A DNA stretch of 64,000 bases, from positions 186,001 to 250,000 of the forward strand of contig CBDCVG010000108.1 in the NCBI GenBank assembly GCA_965222765.1, written 5' to 3'. Under the pieces are notes generated by a model. That model saw only the letters and a program-made list of their open reading frames with translations, did no database searches and was not told where the DNA came from. Position 1 is the stretch's first letter. Every line of letters begins with the position of its first letter. Shown piece after piece: positions 27,071 through 35,982 of this stretch. This DNA is from Caldora sp965222765 (GTDB taxonomy: Bacteria; Cyanobacteriota; Cyanobacteriia; Cyanobacteriales; Coleofasciculaceae). Both the position numbers and the translations under genes were made by a program.

Positions 27071-28585
27071 TTACCAAACTTGTCGCTGAATACGACTTGT
27101 AAAACGGCTATCTCTAGAAGCCATGCGAGCTTTGCCAGCAGCTGCCCAATTTTGGAGGAACTGGATTTGCTCTTGCGCAGTCCGAGCTAGAGGAATAATC
27201 TGACTGGCAGCTTCTAAGATATCATCCGTAGTAAAGTCTCGGTTTTGACTGAAGCCAATGTGCATTGCTTCGATCAAAGTCTGCTCAATTTCTGCTCCAG
27301 AAAAGTCAGGGGTTTCGTAAGCTAAACGCTCTAAATCATAACTCTTGAGGTTGTGAGCTCTTAGTCGAGATAAATGTAGCTCAAAAATAGCATAACGTTC
27401 TTCCTGGCTTGGCAAACCGACAAAGAAAATTTCGTCAAATCGACCTTTACGCAGCATTTCTGGAGGTAAAGCTTGAATATTATTAGCTGTGGCAACAACA
27501 AATACTGGGGATTGCTTTTCAGCTAGCCAGTTGATGAAGGTACCAAAGACGCGACTAGTTGTCCCTGCATCTCCTTTAGAATCAATTCCAGAGAAGGCTT
27601 TATCAATTTCATCAATCCAAAGAATGCAGGGAGCTAAGGCTTCTGCTAATTGAATCATCTGCCTGGTACGAGATTCAGATTCTCCTACCAAACCACCAAA
27701 CAGACGTCCTACATCTAAACGCAGTAGAGGGAGATGCCAGTGGTGCGCGATCGCTTTTGCTGTTAAAGATTTCCCAGTTCCCTGAATTCCTACCAGTAAT
27801 AAACCCCGTGGATGAGGTAAACCGTATTGCCTGGCCCGTTCCGTAAAAGCTCCACCCCGTCGCAGTAGCCAGTCTTTCAAGTTATCTAAGCCGCCGATAT
27901 CAGAAATTTTCTCTTGAGTTGGGTAAAACTCTAATATTTGCGTTTGGCGAATCGATTGGCGTTTTTCTTCTAGAATCAGTTCTACATCTTCTGGTTTAAT
28001 TTCCCCATGAGAAGCGATCGCACGGGCGAGAACTCGACGAATCCGCTCTAGGGACAAACCTTGAGCTGAACGCATTAGTTCATCTAGGACTTTATTATTC
28101 AAAGATTGGCCTGTCGCTCCTAGTAAGCGTGCTATCTCCCCTCTAATTTCGGAGGCTTTGGGTAAAGCAAATTCTAACACTGTCAGTACTTCTGTCAATT
28201 CTGGAGGTACTGCCACTATTGGTGTCACGATCGCAATATTTTTTGGCTGGGACTTGAGCTGTCGTGACAGATTCCTTAGTTTACGAGAAACTGCAATATC
28301 TTCCAAAAATCGGTTAAAGTCTCTTAATATAAAGATTGCTGCATTGCTTTGGGCTATTTTATCAACAAATTCTAAGGCTTGTAGGGGATTGCGCTTGCCA
28401 AAACCGACATCATTTAAGTTACCTTGATAGCCGTCAACAAAATCCCAGATATACACAGCACGATTGCCCAAATTTTTAGCTGATTGTGCGATCGCATCTT
28501 CCACTCTCTCTTCTTCCAAGGTTGGAATATAAATTAAAGGATAGCGGGCTCGTAAAAGTAGTTCAAACTCATCATTGAAACTCAT
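27071..28585 (-). CDS. ycf46: Ycf46-type AAA ATPase
   Basis: About 504 residues match the chloroplast/cyanobacterial Ycf46 family. An N-terminal domain (FELLLRARYPLIYIPTLEEERV, YIWDFVDGYQG) is followed by an AAA module with Walker A GIQGTGKSLTAKAIA, Walker B CILWIDEIDKAF, a sensor segment VVATANN and the arginine-finger region RKGRFDEIFFVGLP. The family has been linked to photosynthesis and carbon uptake regulation in cyanobacteria. ATG 28585 (MSFNDEF) is preferred over the TTG nine bases upstream. Confidence 0.92.
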   Translation of the reverse strand: MSFNDEFELLLRARYPLIYIPTLEEERVEDAIAQSAKNLGNRAVYIWDFVDGYQGNLNDVGFGKRNPLQALEFVDKIAQSNAAIFILRDFNRFLEDIAVSRKLRNLSRQLKSQPKNIAIVTPIVAVPPELTEVLTVLEFALPKASEIRGEIARLLGATGQSLNNKVLDELMRSAQGLSLERIRRVLARAIASHGEIKPEDVELILEEKRQSIRQTQILEFYPTQEKISDIGGLDNLKDWLLRRGGAFTERARQYGLPHPRGLLLVGIQGTGKSLTAKAIAHHWHLPLLRLDVGRLFGGLVGESESRTRQMIQLAEALAPCILWIDEIDKAFSGIDSKGDAGTTSRVFGTFINWLAEKQSPVFVVATANNIQALPPEMLRKGRFDEIFFVGLPSQEERYAIFELHLSRLRAHNLKSYDLERLAYETPDFSGAEIEQTLIEAMHIGFSQNRDFTTDDILEAASQIIPLARTAQEQIQFLQNWAAAGKARMASRDSRFTSRIQRQVW

Positions 28586-28691
28586 AGTAGCCAAGAAAAA
28601 TTTAAATTTTTTAATAAAACAGATATTAAACTTCCTTCCCTTCTGCCTACTTCCTCCTGCCTCCTGCCTCCTGCCTCCTGCCTTCTTGAAA

Positions 28692-29198
28692 CTATCCAGG
28701 AAGTTTTCCCTTAAAGGCTTCTAAGGCTTCCCAGCGCCGATCCTTTAATAAAATACTACCTTGCTCATTAATCGGGATTCCTGGACATTCTTGGTCACAC
28801 AGTTGTTGTAGAGGCATTACTAGACACAATTGCTCATATAACCAAGTATCCACTTGAAAGTAACCTTGTGGGTGCAAGGTTTCTACTAAATCTTCCAGTA
28901 AGATTTCTTGCTCCAACGGAACATAATTTAATTGTTCTGCCAAGTCGTCTAACCAAATCAATTCTGATGTATCAAGTATTAAACGGTGATTGTACTGTTG
29001 TAAGCAGCGGTGACAGGTCAAAGTAAGAATTGTTGAACCTTGACCTGAAACTTCTAGGTAATTTCCTTGATGGGTTACTTTTAGGCGTCCTCTTACTGGA
29101 GTCAGGGTTTCCAAACCAGCAAGGCATTCATTTACCTCAATTACCTCTGTTTGATCTGGTAATTTAAGTAGCCCAGGAATATAAATTGCCTCCATCAT
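28692..29198 (-). CDS. YceD/DUF177 family protein
   Basis: The 168 residues show the YceD pattern: a central LTCHRCLQQY, an acidic DLVETLHPQG segment, and a C-terminal PLQQLCDQECPGI. The paired cysteines suggest metal or RNA-related binding. In bacteria the family is tied to 23S rRNA accumulation. The context after KhpB and yidC matches other cyanobacteria. A heptamer repeat (CCTCCTG) fills the gap between this gene and ycf46. Confidence 0.88.
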   Translation of the reverse strand: MMEAIYIPGLLKLPDQTEVIEVNECLAGLETLTPVRGRLKVTHQGNYLEVSGQGSTILTLTCHRCLQQYNHRLILDTSELIWLDDLAEQLNYVPLEQEILLEDLVETLHPQGYFQVDTWLYEQLCLVMPLQQLCDQECPGIPINEQGSILLKDRRWEALEAFKGKLPG

Positions 29199-29255
29199 TT
29201 TTTTACCCTTCTCTCAAAGAAGCACATTTAAGGATTAAGTAGTTACCAAGAATGC

Positions 29256-29771
29256 TTAATTGCTCACCTCTTCAATTCTTCTGCGCCGACTAACAACTAG
29301 CCTTCTGTCTGGTTCTTGTCCCCGACTCTGAGTTTTCAAATCTTCACAGTCCTTTAACAAAGTATGAACTTGACGCCGTTCTGCTGAGGACAAAGATTTC
29401 AGTTCAAACTCTTGGCCTGTTTTGCGGACTTGTTCTGCTGCCTCAGCTGCTATCGCCTGGAGTTCAGCTTGACGCCGAGCTCGATAGCCATCTAGTTCAA
29501 CCGTATAAGAAGCTTGCTGCTGTTGGTCTTGATCTAAGTTCAAAATCGTATTAGCTAGGTACTGGATAGCATCAATGGTTATACCTTGCGAACCAATCAA
29601 GATTTGTATTTGTTCCGACGTCAGTTTTGTTTGATCGATGGTTAACCAGTAGCTATGCTCATCTCTATCTAAGAACTTACTATCTGTTGCCTTAACCTCA
29701 GCAGTTAATTTTAAGAAGTGCAGAAGTGTTTCTAGCCATTGCTCACCTCGCACCATTAGCGGATTGCTCAT
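29256..29771 (-). CDS. KhpB/Jag-type KH-R3H RNA-binding protein
   Basis: The 171 residues have an N-terminal KH-like domain (IQILIGSQGITIDAIQYLANTIL is the GxxG loop region) and a C-terminal R3H domain (SSAERRQVHTLLKDCEDLKTQSRGQEPDRRLVV, with R-x3-H). A Jag N-terminal domain is absent, as usual in cyanobacteria. It is thought to bind RNA. It starts two bases after the yidC stop, so the two are translationally linked. Confidence 0.9.
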   Translation of the reverse strand: MSNPLMVRGEQWLETLLHFLKLTAEVKATDSKFLDRDEHSYWLTIDQTKLTSEQIQILIGSQGITIDAIQYLANTILNLDQDQQQQASYTVELDGYRARRQAELQAIAAEAAEQVRKTGQEFELKSLSSAERRQVHTLLKDCEDLKTQSRGQEPDRRLVVSRRRRIEEVSN

Positions 29772-29773
29772 AA

Positions 29774-31042
29774 CTAACTTGAAGCTTTTTTCTTAGAACG
29801 CTTACGCTCAAAAGGTAATGATTCTCTACCGTCACTCTTCTTTTCCTCTTTCTTGGCGCGCTTACGCTCAGAAGAGGTAGACTCTCGACGCTCCTCAGGC
29901 TTGTCTTCTTTCTTCGTACGCTTTGGCTCAAAAGGTAGTGCATCTCTACCCTCTTTAGCTTTTGCCTCTTTTTCTTGCTGCTCCATCATCTTCTGAATGT
30001 TTTCTGGCAGGGGTTCCCGCATCAGAATGAAAGTCTGGATAGTCTGAAAAACATTGGCAATAACAATGTACATCAAAACCCCAGCCGGTAGTGGGAAGAA
30101 GAAGAACATCCCAGAAAACATCACTGGGAGATATTTATTAACTGCATTTTGCTGAGAGTTAGCATCACTGGCATTTTGACCGGAGAGTACCTGGTTGAGA
30201 TACATACTGATGCCAAAGAAGACAATCATACCGAAGATATCCCAGTGAATTGTCCCATCTTCTTCAAATGCACCGACACGACCTAGAGCATCAATGAAAA
30301 GGAATCCTCTATTCGCCGCTAGTCCAGGAACCTTACCTTGAAGGGTTACTTCTCCTGGCTCCAATGCCTCAATAGTACCGTCATCCTTAATTAATATCCG
30401 TTCTTGACCTTTGGTTACCTCCCACTTAGGAGTAATTTCAGTTTCTGGATAATCAGCTAGCAAGGCTGGGAGGGGTTTGCCTTCAACGGTTTGAAAATCA
30501 ACTTTAGTTTGTTCCCCAACTACCAAGCGATTACCTCCAGGAAGAAGTGCAGCAACCTGAGCATGAACTCCATCTGCTATATATACATTCTGAGGTTTTG
30601 TGGTAAAAGCTTGGGGTTGAATGTACTCCACTCGCTCTGCTGGCAAGATTTGGAGGTTTACTGAGTAGTTGATGTCAGCGAATGGCGATCCCCGCAAAGT
30701 AGCGAACAGTGCAAATAGAACTGGCATTTGGAACAGCAATGGTAAACACCCTGCTAAAGGGTTGCCAAACTCTTTGAAAATTTTCCCCATTTCCTCCTGC
30801 TGTTTAGAAGGATCATCTTTATAGAGCTTCTGAATTTCCTCTTGTCGCTTTTTCATCAGCGGTTGAGTAATTTTCATCCGCCTCATATTGCGAATTGAAC
30901 CAGCGTTTAGGGGAAATAGAGCAAAACGAATTACCAGAGTCAGGAAGACGATTGCCAGACCATAGCTTGGCACAATCCCGTAAAAGAAATCCAGGATTGG
31001 CAGCATGACGTTGTTAGAAAGAAACCCAATACCAAAATCCAT
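29774..31042 (-). CDS. yidC: YidC/Oxa1 membrane protein insertase
   Basis: The enzyme inserts membrane proteins, alone or with Sec, into plasma and thylakoid membranes. The 422 residues have the family core: SYGLAIVFLTLVIRFALFPL, NMRRMKITQPLMKKRQEEIQKLY, GNPLAGCLPLLFQMPVLFALFATLR and the late PLPAGVLMYIVIANVFQTIQT. A lumenal insert of about 150 residues between helices two and three has a Big2-like strand run (IKDDGTIEALEPGEVTLQG). The C-terminus is a charged tail with three copies of an RxSLPFERKRxKK-like unit, which probably contacts ribosomes. Confidence 0.95.
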   Translation of the reverse strand: MDFGIGFLSNNVMLPILDFFYGIVPSYGLAIVFLTLVIRFALFPLNAGSIRNMRRMKITQPLMKKRQEEIQKLYKDDPSKQQEEMGKIFKEFGNPLAGCLPLLFQMPVLFALFATLRGSPFADINYSVNLQILPAERVEYIQPQAFTTKPQNVYIADGVHAQVAALLPGGNRLVVGEQTKVDFQTVEGKPLPALLADYPETEITPKWEVTKGQERILIKDDGTIEALEPGEVTLQGKVPGLAANRGFLFIDALGRVGAFEEDGTIHWDIFGMIVFFGISMYLNQVLSGQNASDANSQQNAVNKYLPVMFSGMFFFFPLPAGVLMYIVIANVFQTIQTFILMREPLPENIQKMMEQQEKEAKAKEGRDALPFEPKRTKKEDKPEERRESTSSERKRAKKEEKKSDGRESLPFERKRSKKKASS

Positions 31043-31128
31043 TCGTATGAAGCCAACCTAAGCGCTGTAAAGTTTTCTGAATCTAATGTATCTAATATTT
31101 GTCCAAATGCCGGTTGAAAAGCTGCAAC

Positions 31129-31521
31129 CTAAGCCTTTACTGAGTCAATGGGTTTGCCAGTTTTATTGGCTGCTTTTTCGGCAATATAGTCAAATATTTC
31201 CCGAAAACGAGGAACAGCTCGCATTTCTAGTCGGCTACCATCTTTAAGAGTAACGGCTATATCTCCCCAAGCACCGATACCACGGGGAATTTTGATGATT
31301 TTACTAACGTCTGCGTAAATAATGTCTGTGCGATCGCGACCTTGCCACCCCCCTGTTATTGAGACTCGCCGGTCTGTAATGCGATAGCGCAACCACAAGG
31401 ATCTCACGATCGCAGCGATTGTCAAGGGCAAGCAAATTACCGTAAATCCTAACAAAATGTTGATAATCAGATCGCCCACATGGGGACCACCCTCATAGAA
31501 TACTGTTTCTTTAATGGCCAT
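31129..31521 (-). CDS. PH domain membrane protein
   Basis: The 130 residues have a hydrophobic helix (IINILLGFTVICLPLTIAAIV) and a bacterial PH-like domain (YRITDRRVSITGGWQGRDRTDIIYADVSKI ... WGDIAVTLKDGSRLEMRAVP). The gene overlaps the 3' end of rnpA by 11 bases, which suggests translational coupling. This rnpA-PH-yidC order is typical of cyanobacteria. Its exact role is unknown. Confidence 0.88.
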   Translation of the reverse strand: MAIKETVFYEGGPHVGDLIINILLGFTVICLPLTIAAIVRSLWLRYRITDRRVSITGGWQGRDRTDIIYADVSKIIKIPRGIGAWGDIAVTLKDGSRLEMRAVPRFREIFDYIAEKAANKTGKPIDSVKA

Positions 31522-31915
31522 TAAGCACCTTTGCCTCTACCAACAACTGCTTTAATTCTCGCAAAAATTGGGCATAATCGCACTCTTGCGATCCTGGTCG
31601 CACTACTACTACCAGTTGCCAGCCTGGTAATATTTGAGGTAATAACTGGCGTAAAGCAGCCCGAATCTGACGCTTAATGCGATTGCGAACCACTGCCTTT
31701 TTGCTGACTTTTTGGCTGATAGAGATGCCAATACGACTTGGCGGTTTACCCTTATCCATCCCTATCGACGTCTTTTTAGTTGAGTTGTCTACTACCTTTG
31801 TGTGCTGAGGCAACCCCCGCAAAGTCAAATGACGTCCTGAGCGACGAATTCCTTGTTGATAAACCGCCTTAAAATCTCGCCAGTGTCTGAGTCGATGAGC
31901 CTGAGGTAATCCCAC
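31511..31915 (-). CDS. rnpA: ribonuclease P protein component
   Basis: This is the protein cofactor of RNase P, which matures tRNA 5' ends. The 134 residues are very basic and contain IGISISQKVSKKAVVRNRIKRQIRAALR, the RNR signature that binds the RNA subunit. The N-terminus MGLPQAHRLRHWRDFKAVYQQG is typical. It lies about 100 bases downstream of rpmH on the same strand. Confidence 0.95.
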   Translation of the reverse strand: MGLPQAHRLRHWRDFKAVYQQGIRRSGRHLTLRGLPQHTKVVDNSTKKTSIGMDKGKPPSRIGISISQKVSKKAVVRNRIKRQIRAALRQLLPQILPGWQLVVVVRPGSQECDYAQFLRELKQLLVEAKVLNGH

Positions 31916-32016
31916 GGGTAACTTCTATAGGCAATGGGGAATGGGGAATGGGGAATGGGGAAGAAAGTTGGATGTACCTCACGCTTTGGCAGAATTGCGA
32001 TATTCCTTGGAGTTTT

Positions 32017-32154
32017 CTAAACCGAAAGACGATGGCGTCCTTTGCTCCTGCGTGCTTTAATTACTAGCCTTCCATTTTTAGTGCGCATCCGTGCGCGAAA
32101 GCCAGACTTTCTTTTTTGCTTGCGCTTCGTACCGCCTAAAGTGCGTTGAGTCAT
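32017..32154 (-). CDS. rpmH: 50S ribosomal protein L34
   Basis: A 45-residue basic protein on the minus strand begins MTQRTLGGTKRKQKRKSG, contains FRARMRTKNGRLVIKARRSKGR and ends HRLSV, the full L34 pattern. ATG is the complement of 32152-32154 and TAG the complement of 32017-32019. It is the first gene of the rpmH-rnpA-PH-yidC-KhpB-YceD unit, whose promoter should lie at 32155-32240. Confidence 0.95.
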   Translation of the reverse strand: MTQRTLGGTKRKQKRKSGFRARMRTKNGRLVIKARRSKGRHRLSV

Positions 32155-32636
32155 GAGCCGTCATTTCCAAACAAAACGTATGTAACTGTTTCTATAAACA
32201 ATCACGATCTACTATTGTATCATTTGAACTGGAAAAAAGTTAAACCAACTTTCAACTTCGGCTAACGCTTCGAGGAGATTGATTGTCATCGGGTTTATCT
32301 GAAAGTCCCACTAGCGCAAGAAGGCAGAAGGCAGGAGGCTCCAAGGCAGAAGGAAAGAAAGCTTGTACGGTAAGCTTTTTAACTCTTTTTCACTGGTGGG
32401 TTATTTCCGCCGCGTTGCACTAGAAACAATTACCATACGGAAAAAAACCGTGAGCGAGAGATAGCCCCTCGTTTTAACGGGGGGCAGTGGAGCGAACAGG
32501 GGTTTTAACCACCTGTATCATTTCCCCTTTTTATGTTTCATCTATTTGGTAATGAGTATTCATATCTCTTGTTGTTATTTTGAATCACTGAAAGTATAAT
32601 AAATATATCAAAAAAACAAGTGAATTTTGAAGTGTA
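32155..32636. other. rpmH upstream region and left end of tnpB element
   Basis: The first 80 bases are the presumed rpmH leader. A GGCAGAAGGCAGGAGG heptamer-like run is at about 32325-32355. From about 32440, CCCCTCGTTTTAACGGGGGG and AGGGGTTTTAACCACC form hairpin arms that resemble the right-end hairpin beyond the tnpB gene (33927), so this is probably the left end of that element. There is no other gene. Confidence 0.5.
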
Positions 32637-33926
32637 ATGTACGGTTGTCAACAAGTTTTGCTACATCCAGATAAAGAAAATCAAGCCGTATTGGAATTTA
32701 TTTGTTCGGAGGTCAATAAGCTCACCAACTGTGGCATTTACTATGCCCGTCAGCTATATTTTAAAACCCAGAGATTCATTGGAAAGTACACCCTCGACAA
32801 AGAACTAAAAAGTAACTGGCACTTTAAAGCACTCAGAGCCAATGTAGCTCAACAAGCATTACACAAAATATATGATTCATTTAAAGGGTATCAAGCTTTA
32901 ATCAAAAAATGGTGGGCAGGAGAATTAGATAACAAGCCAAGATTACCTAATTACCGCAAAAGAGGTGGTCTAGATGTAGCGGTTTATCCAGTCGCGAGTG
33001 TAAAATGTTTGGGCAATAAGATTAGATTAGGTTTAGGGAGACAAGTTAAAGCCTGGTTTGGTCTAGATAAGATTACTATTCCCCTGCCCAGTAATTTAGA
33101 TTTTAAAAAGATAAAAGAAATAAGAATATTGCCAAGAAATAATTGTTTCTATGCAGAATTTGTTTATCGAATAAACCCAAGTAAAGCAGTTGTCAATTAT
33201 AGTAATGCTTTGGGGATAGATCCAGGATTAAATAATTGGTTAACTTGTGTTTCAACGACAGGAAAATCTTTTATTATTGATGGCAAGAAAGTCAAAGCTC
33301 AAAATCAATGGTATAATAAGAGACTAGCAGCTCTCAAAAAAGGCAAAAGTCAAGATTATTGGGACTCAGAACTAGCGCATGTAACGGAAAAGCGAAATCG
33401 TCAGATGAGAGATGCTGTGAATAAAGCAGCACGTTTTATTATTAATTGGTGCTTAAAGAATGAGGTAGGTACGATTGTTTTTGGCTGGAATAAAAGAAAT
33501 AAAGACTCGATTAATATTGGGCACAAAAACAACCAAGAGTTTGTCATGATTCCCACAGCTAGGTTAAAAGAGAGAATCGAGCAATTAGCAAGCCAATATG
33601 GTTTAAAATTTAGAGAAACAGAAGAATCTTACACTTCTAAAGCTTCTTTTTTAGATGAGGATTTTCTGCCTAAGTTTGGTGAAAAACCCAACCAGTGGAA
33701 ACCCGTAGGAAAAAGAGGGAAAAAAGGAGATGGATTAGGAAGGGGACAATATCAAACAGAAGCAGGAGCAAAAATTAACAGTGACTGCAATGGTGCAGCC
33801 AATATTTTAAGAAAGGTAAGCTCACAGCTAAAGTTATCTTTAGTCAAGGTGCGTAGGGTAGTGTTGAGTCTACCAAAACGATATGATTTGACAAATTTAT
33901 CTAAATTATATCGTAAGCATGGGTGA
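32637..33926 (+). CDS. non-canonical TnpB-like protein lacking the zinc ribbon
   Basis: The 429 residues align to TnpB by RuvC-I GIDPGLNNWLT (near 197) and RuvC-III NSDCNGAANILRKV (near 381). The RuvC-II site reads TIVFGWNKRNKDSINIG near 282, so the usual catalytic Glu is absent. A conserved-looking acidic motif RETEESYTSKASFLDED (near 326) could supply a substitute glutamate, as reported for some TnpB and Fanzor lineages with rearranged active sites. The CxxC pairs of the zinc ribbon are missing; a basic KRGKKGDGLGRG segment is there instead. No tnpA lies nearby. It is intact and flanked by hairpins, so the element may be functional. Confidence 0.85.
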   Translation: MYGCQQVLLHPDKENQAVLEFICSEVNKLTNCGIYYARQLYFKTQRFIGKYTLDKELKSNWHFKALRANVAQQALHKIYDSFKGYQALIKKWWAGELDNKPRLPNYRKRGGLDVAVYPVASVKCLGNKIRLGLGRQVKAWFGLDKITIPLPSNLDFKKIKEIRILPRNNCFYAEFVYRINPSKAVVNYSNALGIDPGLNNWLTCVSTTGKSFIIDGKKVKAQNQWYNKRLAALKKGKSQDYWDSELAHVTEKRNRQMRDAVNKAARFIINWCLKNEVGTIVFGWNKRNKDSINIGHKNNQEFVMIPTARLKERIEQLASQYGLKFRETEESYTSKASFLDEDFLPKFGEKPNQWKPVGKRGKKGDGLGRGQYQTEAGAKINSDCNGAANILRKVSSQLKLSLVKVRRVVLSLPKRYDLTNLSKLYRKHG

Positions 33927-33993
33927 GGAGCGCGGTTTTAACCGCGCTCCGAACAACCGCTTAGAATCCCCGTCTTTTTAAAGCGGGGAGAAC
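33927..33993 (+). other. right-end hairpins of the second tnpB element
   Basis: GGAGCGCGGTT, TT, AACCGCGCTCC (33927-33950) makes an 11-base-pair stem right after the stop codon. A second stem, CCCCG...CGGGG, follows at 33968-33990. Such paired hairpins mark IS200/IS605-type right ends and would form the 3' scaffold of a guide RNA. Confidence 0.65.
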
Positions 33994-34078
33994 TCAAAAG
34001 TGTACTATAGCTTCTGAGTGCCCCCATTAACTTGTTCCCCATGCTGCTCCCTTGCTTCTTCGTTGAGTTGAACATCCA

Positions 34079-35890
34079 ATGAAAGATCCGATCATTTATA
34101 CTGAAAATTTATCTAAAGTTTATCGACTTTACAGCAAGCCTCACTATCGTTTTCTGGATATGTTTGGACTCTTAGGCAAGAAGCAAGGAGCTTACACTGA
34201 GCATAAAGCTTTAGATGGAATCAATTTAGAAATCCAGCAGGGAGAGAAGGTTGCGTTTATTGGACGGAATGGTGCGGGCAAGAGTACCTTTTTAAAGTTG
34301 GTTACCAATGTGACTAAGCCAACTTCGGGACGGTTGGTTGTTAAAGGAAAAGCACACGCGCTGTTACAAATTGGTACGGGTTTTCACCCTGATTTTACAG
34401 GCAGGGAAAATATCTATGCCTATTTAGCTCAGTTAGGAGTAACTGGAAGAGAGGCAAAGATTAAGTGTTCCGAGATTATTGAATTTGCTGAATTAGAAGA
34501 GTATATTGATCAGCCAGTGAAAACCTATTCCACTGGCATGGGAGTCCGGTTGATGTTTTCCACTTCTACGGCAATTTCTCCCAATTTGCTGGTTTTAGAT
34601 GAAGTGCTGGGGGTTGGTGATGCTTATTTTGCTCAGAAGAGTTATGAGCGGATACAGGAATTATGCGATCGCGAAGGCACAACGTTACTATTGGTAAGTC
34701 ATGACGTTTACTCAGCTTCTCGGATTTGCGATCGCATGATTTGGATTGATAAGGGGAGAATACTATTAGATGGTGATGGACAAACTGTTGTCCATGCTTA
34801 TGAGCAGTCAATTCGGGATCAAGAAGAGGAACGTCTACGGCGTAAGCAATTAGCAACCTTAAAAATAAATCAGGAGTCTCAGCAGCCTGAAAATACAGTA
34901 ATGTATGGACAGATACAACGTTGCGATCGTGAAGCTGTACAATCAGGAGTTGCGATTTCACACCTCCGCTTTTTGCTAGATGAGGTGGAGTTGGTTTCCG
35001 CTTCAATGGGGGATAGTAACAACGGCTCTGAAATTAGTCTGATTAGTGGAGTTGGTGAAGGAAATTGGGGTGAACCAATTCTTTGGCAGGATCGTACAGC
35101 AAGGGAGTTTTTAAACTACGGTTCAATCTATCATCGACTGCCTTTTGTGGTTAATTCTCAAGCAGTAATGAATGCTGTTCAAACTGGGAATTTGAAGGTA
35201 GAGGTTGGTTACTACAATGGGAATGAGCAAGAATTAGAATTAGTGTTGTTTCATCCCGATGGAGTTCGCCAATTTTCTGGATCTTTGGATGTTTCTACTG
35301 TAGCAAGTTGGTTAGATGTAAAAGTGGAGATTCAGGAATCTACATTTCAGGCAAGGCAAGATAATTCTAATAATAAGATTAAACGATATGGTCAGAGAGC
35401 CTTAGAGATTGTCAATGTCCAATTTTTGGATGAACAAGGCAAAGAAACTTTTCATTTTGGTATTGGCTCTACCATGAAAGTTCGTTTAAGCTACCGTCTG
35501 AATGATCCCAATTTTTCTGAATTTCCTACGCTTGTGGTTGCTTTTCAAAAAGATGGTATTATTAGGAGCCATCGCTTTTGGACGGATCAAATTAAACTTT
35601 CAGCGATGGATGCAAAAGAAGGAGTGATTGAAGTAATTGCCGATCCTCTTTTACTGTGTCGAGGGAGTTACGCCGTTACTGTTTCTGTCTTTAAAGAAAA
35701 ATATTTTACATCAAATGCAGCTAAGCGGTTTTTCTCAGCCAACGAACAAGTTTATGATATGCATAGCCGTGCTTATGAGATAGTAATTAAGGAGAGTAGA
35801 GAATTTCCTCTCTGCAATGATGTTGTTTTTCAACACCCTTCCAGTTGGATACTTAATGATATTCAAATTGTAAATAATAAACTAATTTAA
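34079..35890 (+). CDS. polysaccharide ABC transporter ATP-binding protein (Wzt type)
   Basis: The 603 residues begin with an ABC ATPase: Walker A IGRNGAGKSTFLKL, Q-loop region LLQIGTGFHPDFTGREN, signature YSTGMGVRL, Walker B NLLVLDEVLGVGD and switch His LVSHD. After a charged linker come about 300 residues of beta-rich C-terminal region, ending in a Wzt-C-like domain (IGSTMKVRLSYRLNDPN) that in homologues binds the end of the exported glycan. It energises export of lipid-linked polysaccharide. The permease partner (Wzm) is not in the window. The signature Ser is kept, although the helical domain is otherwise divergent. Confidence 0.9.
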   Translation: MKDPIIYTENLSKVYRLYSKPHYRFLDMFGLLGKKQGAYTEHKALDGINLEIQQGEKVAFIGRNGAGKSTFLKLVTNVTKPTSGRLVVKGKAHALLQIGTGFHPDFTGRENIYAYLAQLGVTGREAKIKCSEIIEFAELEEYIDQPVKTYSTGMGVRLMFSTSTAISPNLLVLDEVLGVGDAYFAQKSYERIQELCDREGTTLLLVSHDVYSASRICDRMIWIDKGRILLDGDGQTVVHAYEQSIRDQEEERLRRKQLATLKINQESQQPENTVMYGQIQRCDREAVQSGVAISHLRFLLDEVELVSASMGDSNNGSEISLISGVGEGNWGEPILWQDRTAREFLNYGSIYHRLPFVVNSQAVMNAVQTGNLKVEVGYYNGNEQELELVLFHPDGVRQFSGSLDVSTVASWLDVKVEIQESTFQARQDNSNNKIKRYGQRALEIVNVQFLDEQGKETFHFGIGSTMKVRLSYRLNDPNFSEFPTLVVAFQKDGIIRSHRFWTDQIKLSAMDAKEGVIEVIADPLLLCRGSYAVTVSVFKEKYFTSNAAKRFFSANEQVYDMHSRAYEIVIKESREFPLCNDVVFQHPSSWILNDIQIVNNKLI

Positions 35891-35982
35891 GATATAATTA
35901 CACCTATTTTTTAAATCACCAAGTTTTTAGATAAACTCAAAGCATTATAGAATTGATTTAGAGTTAGGTTAGGAGTTACTTG

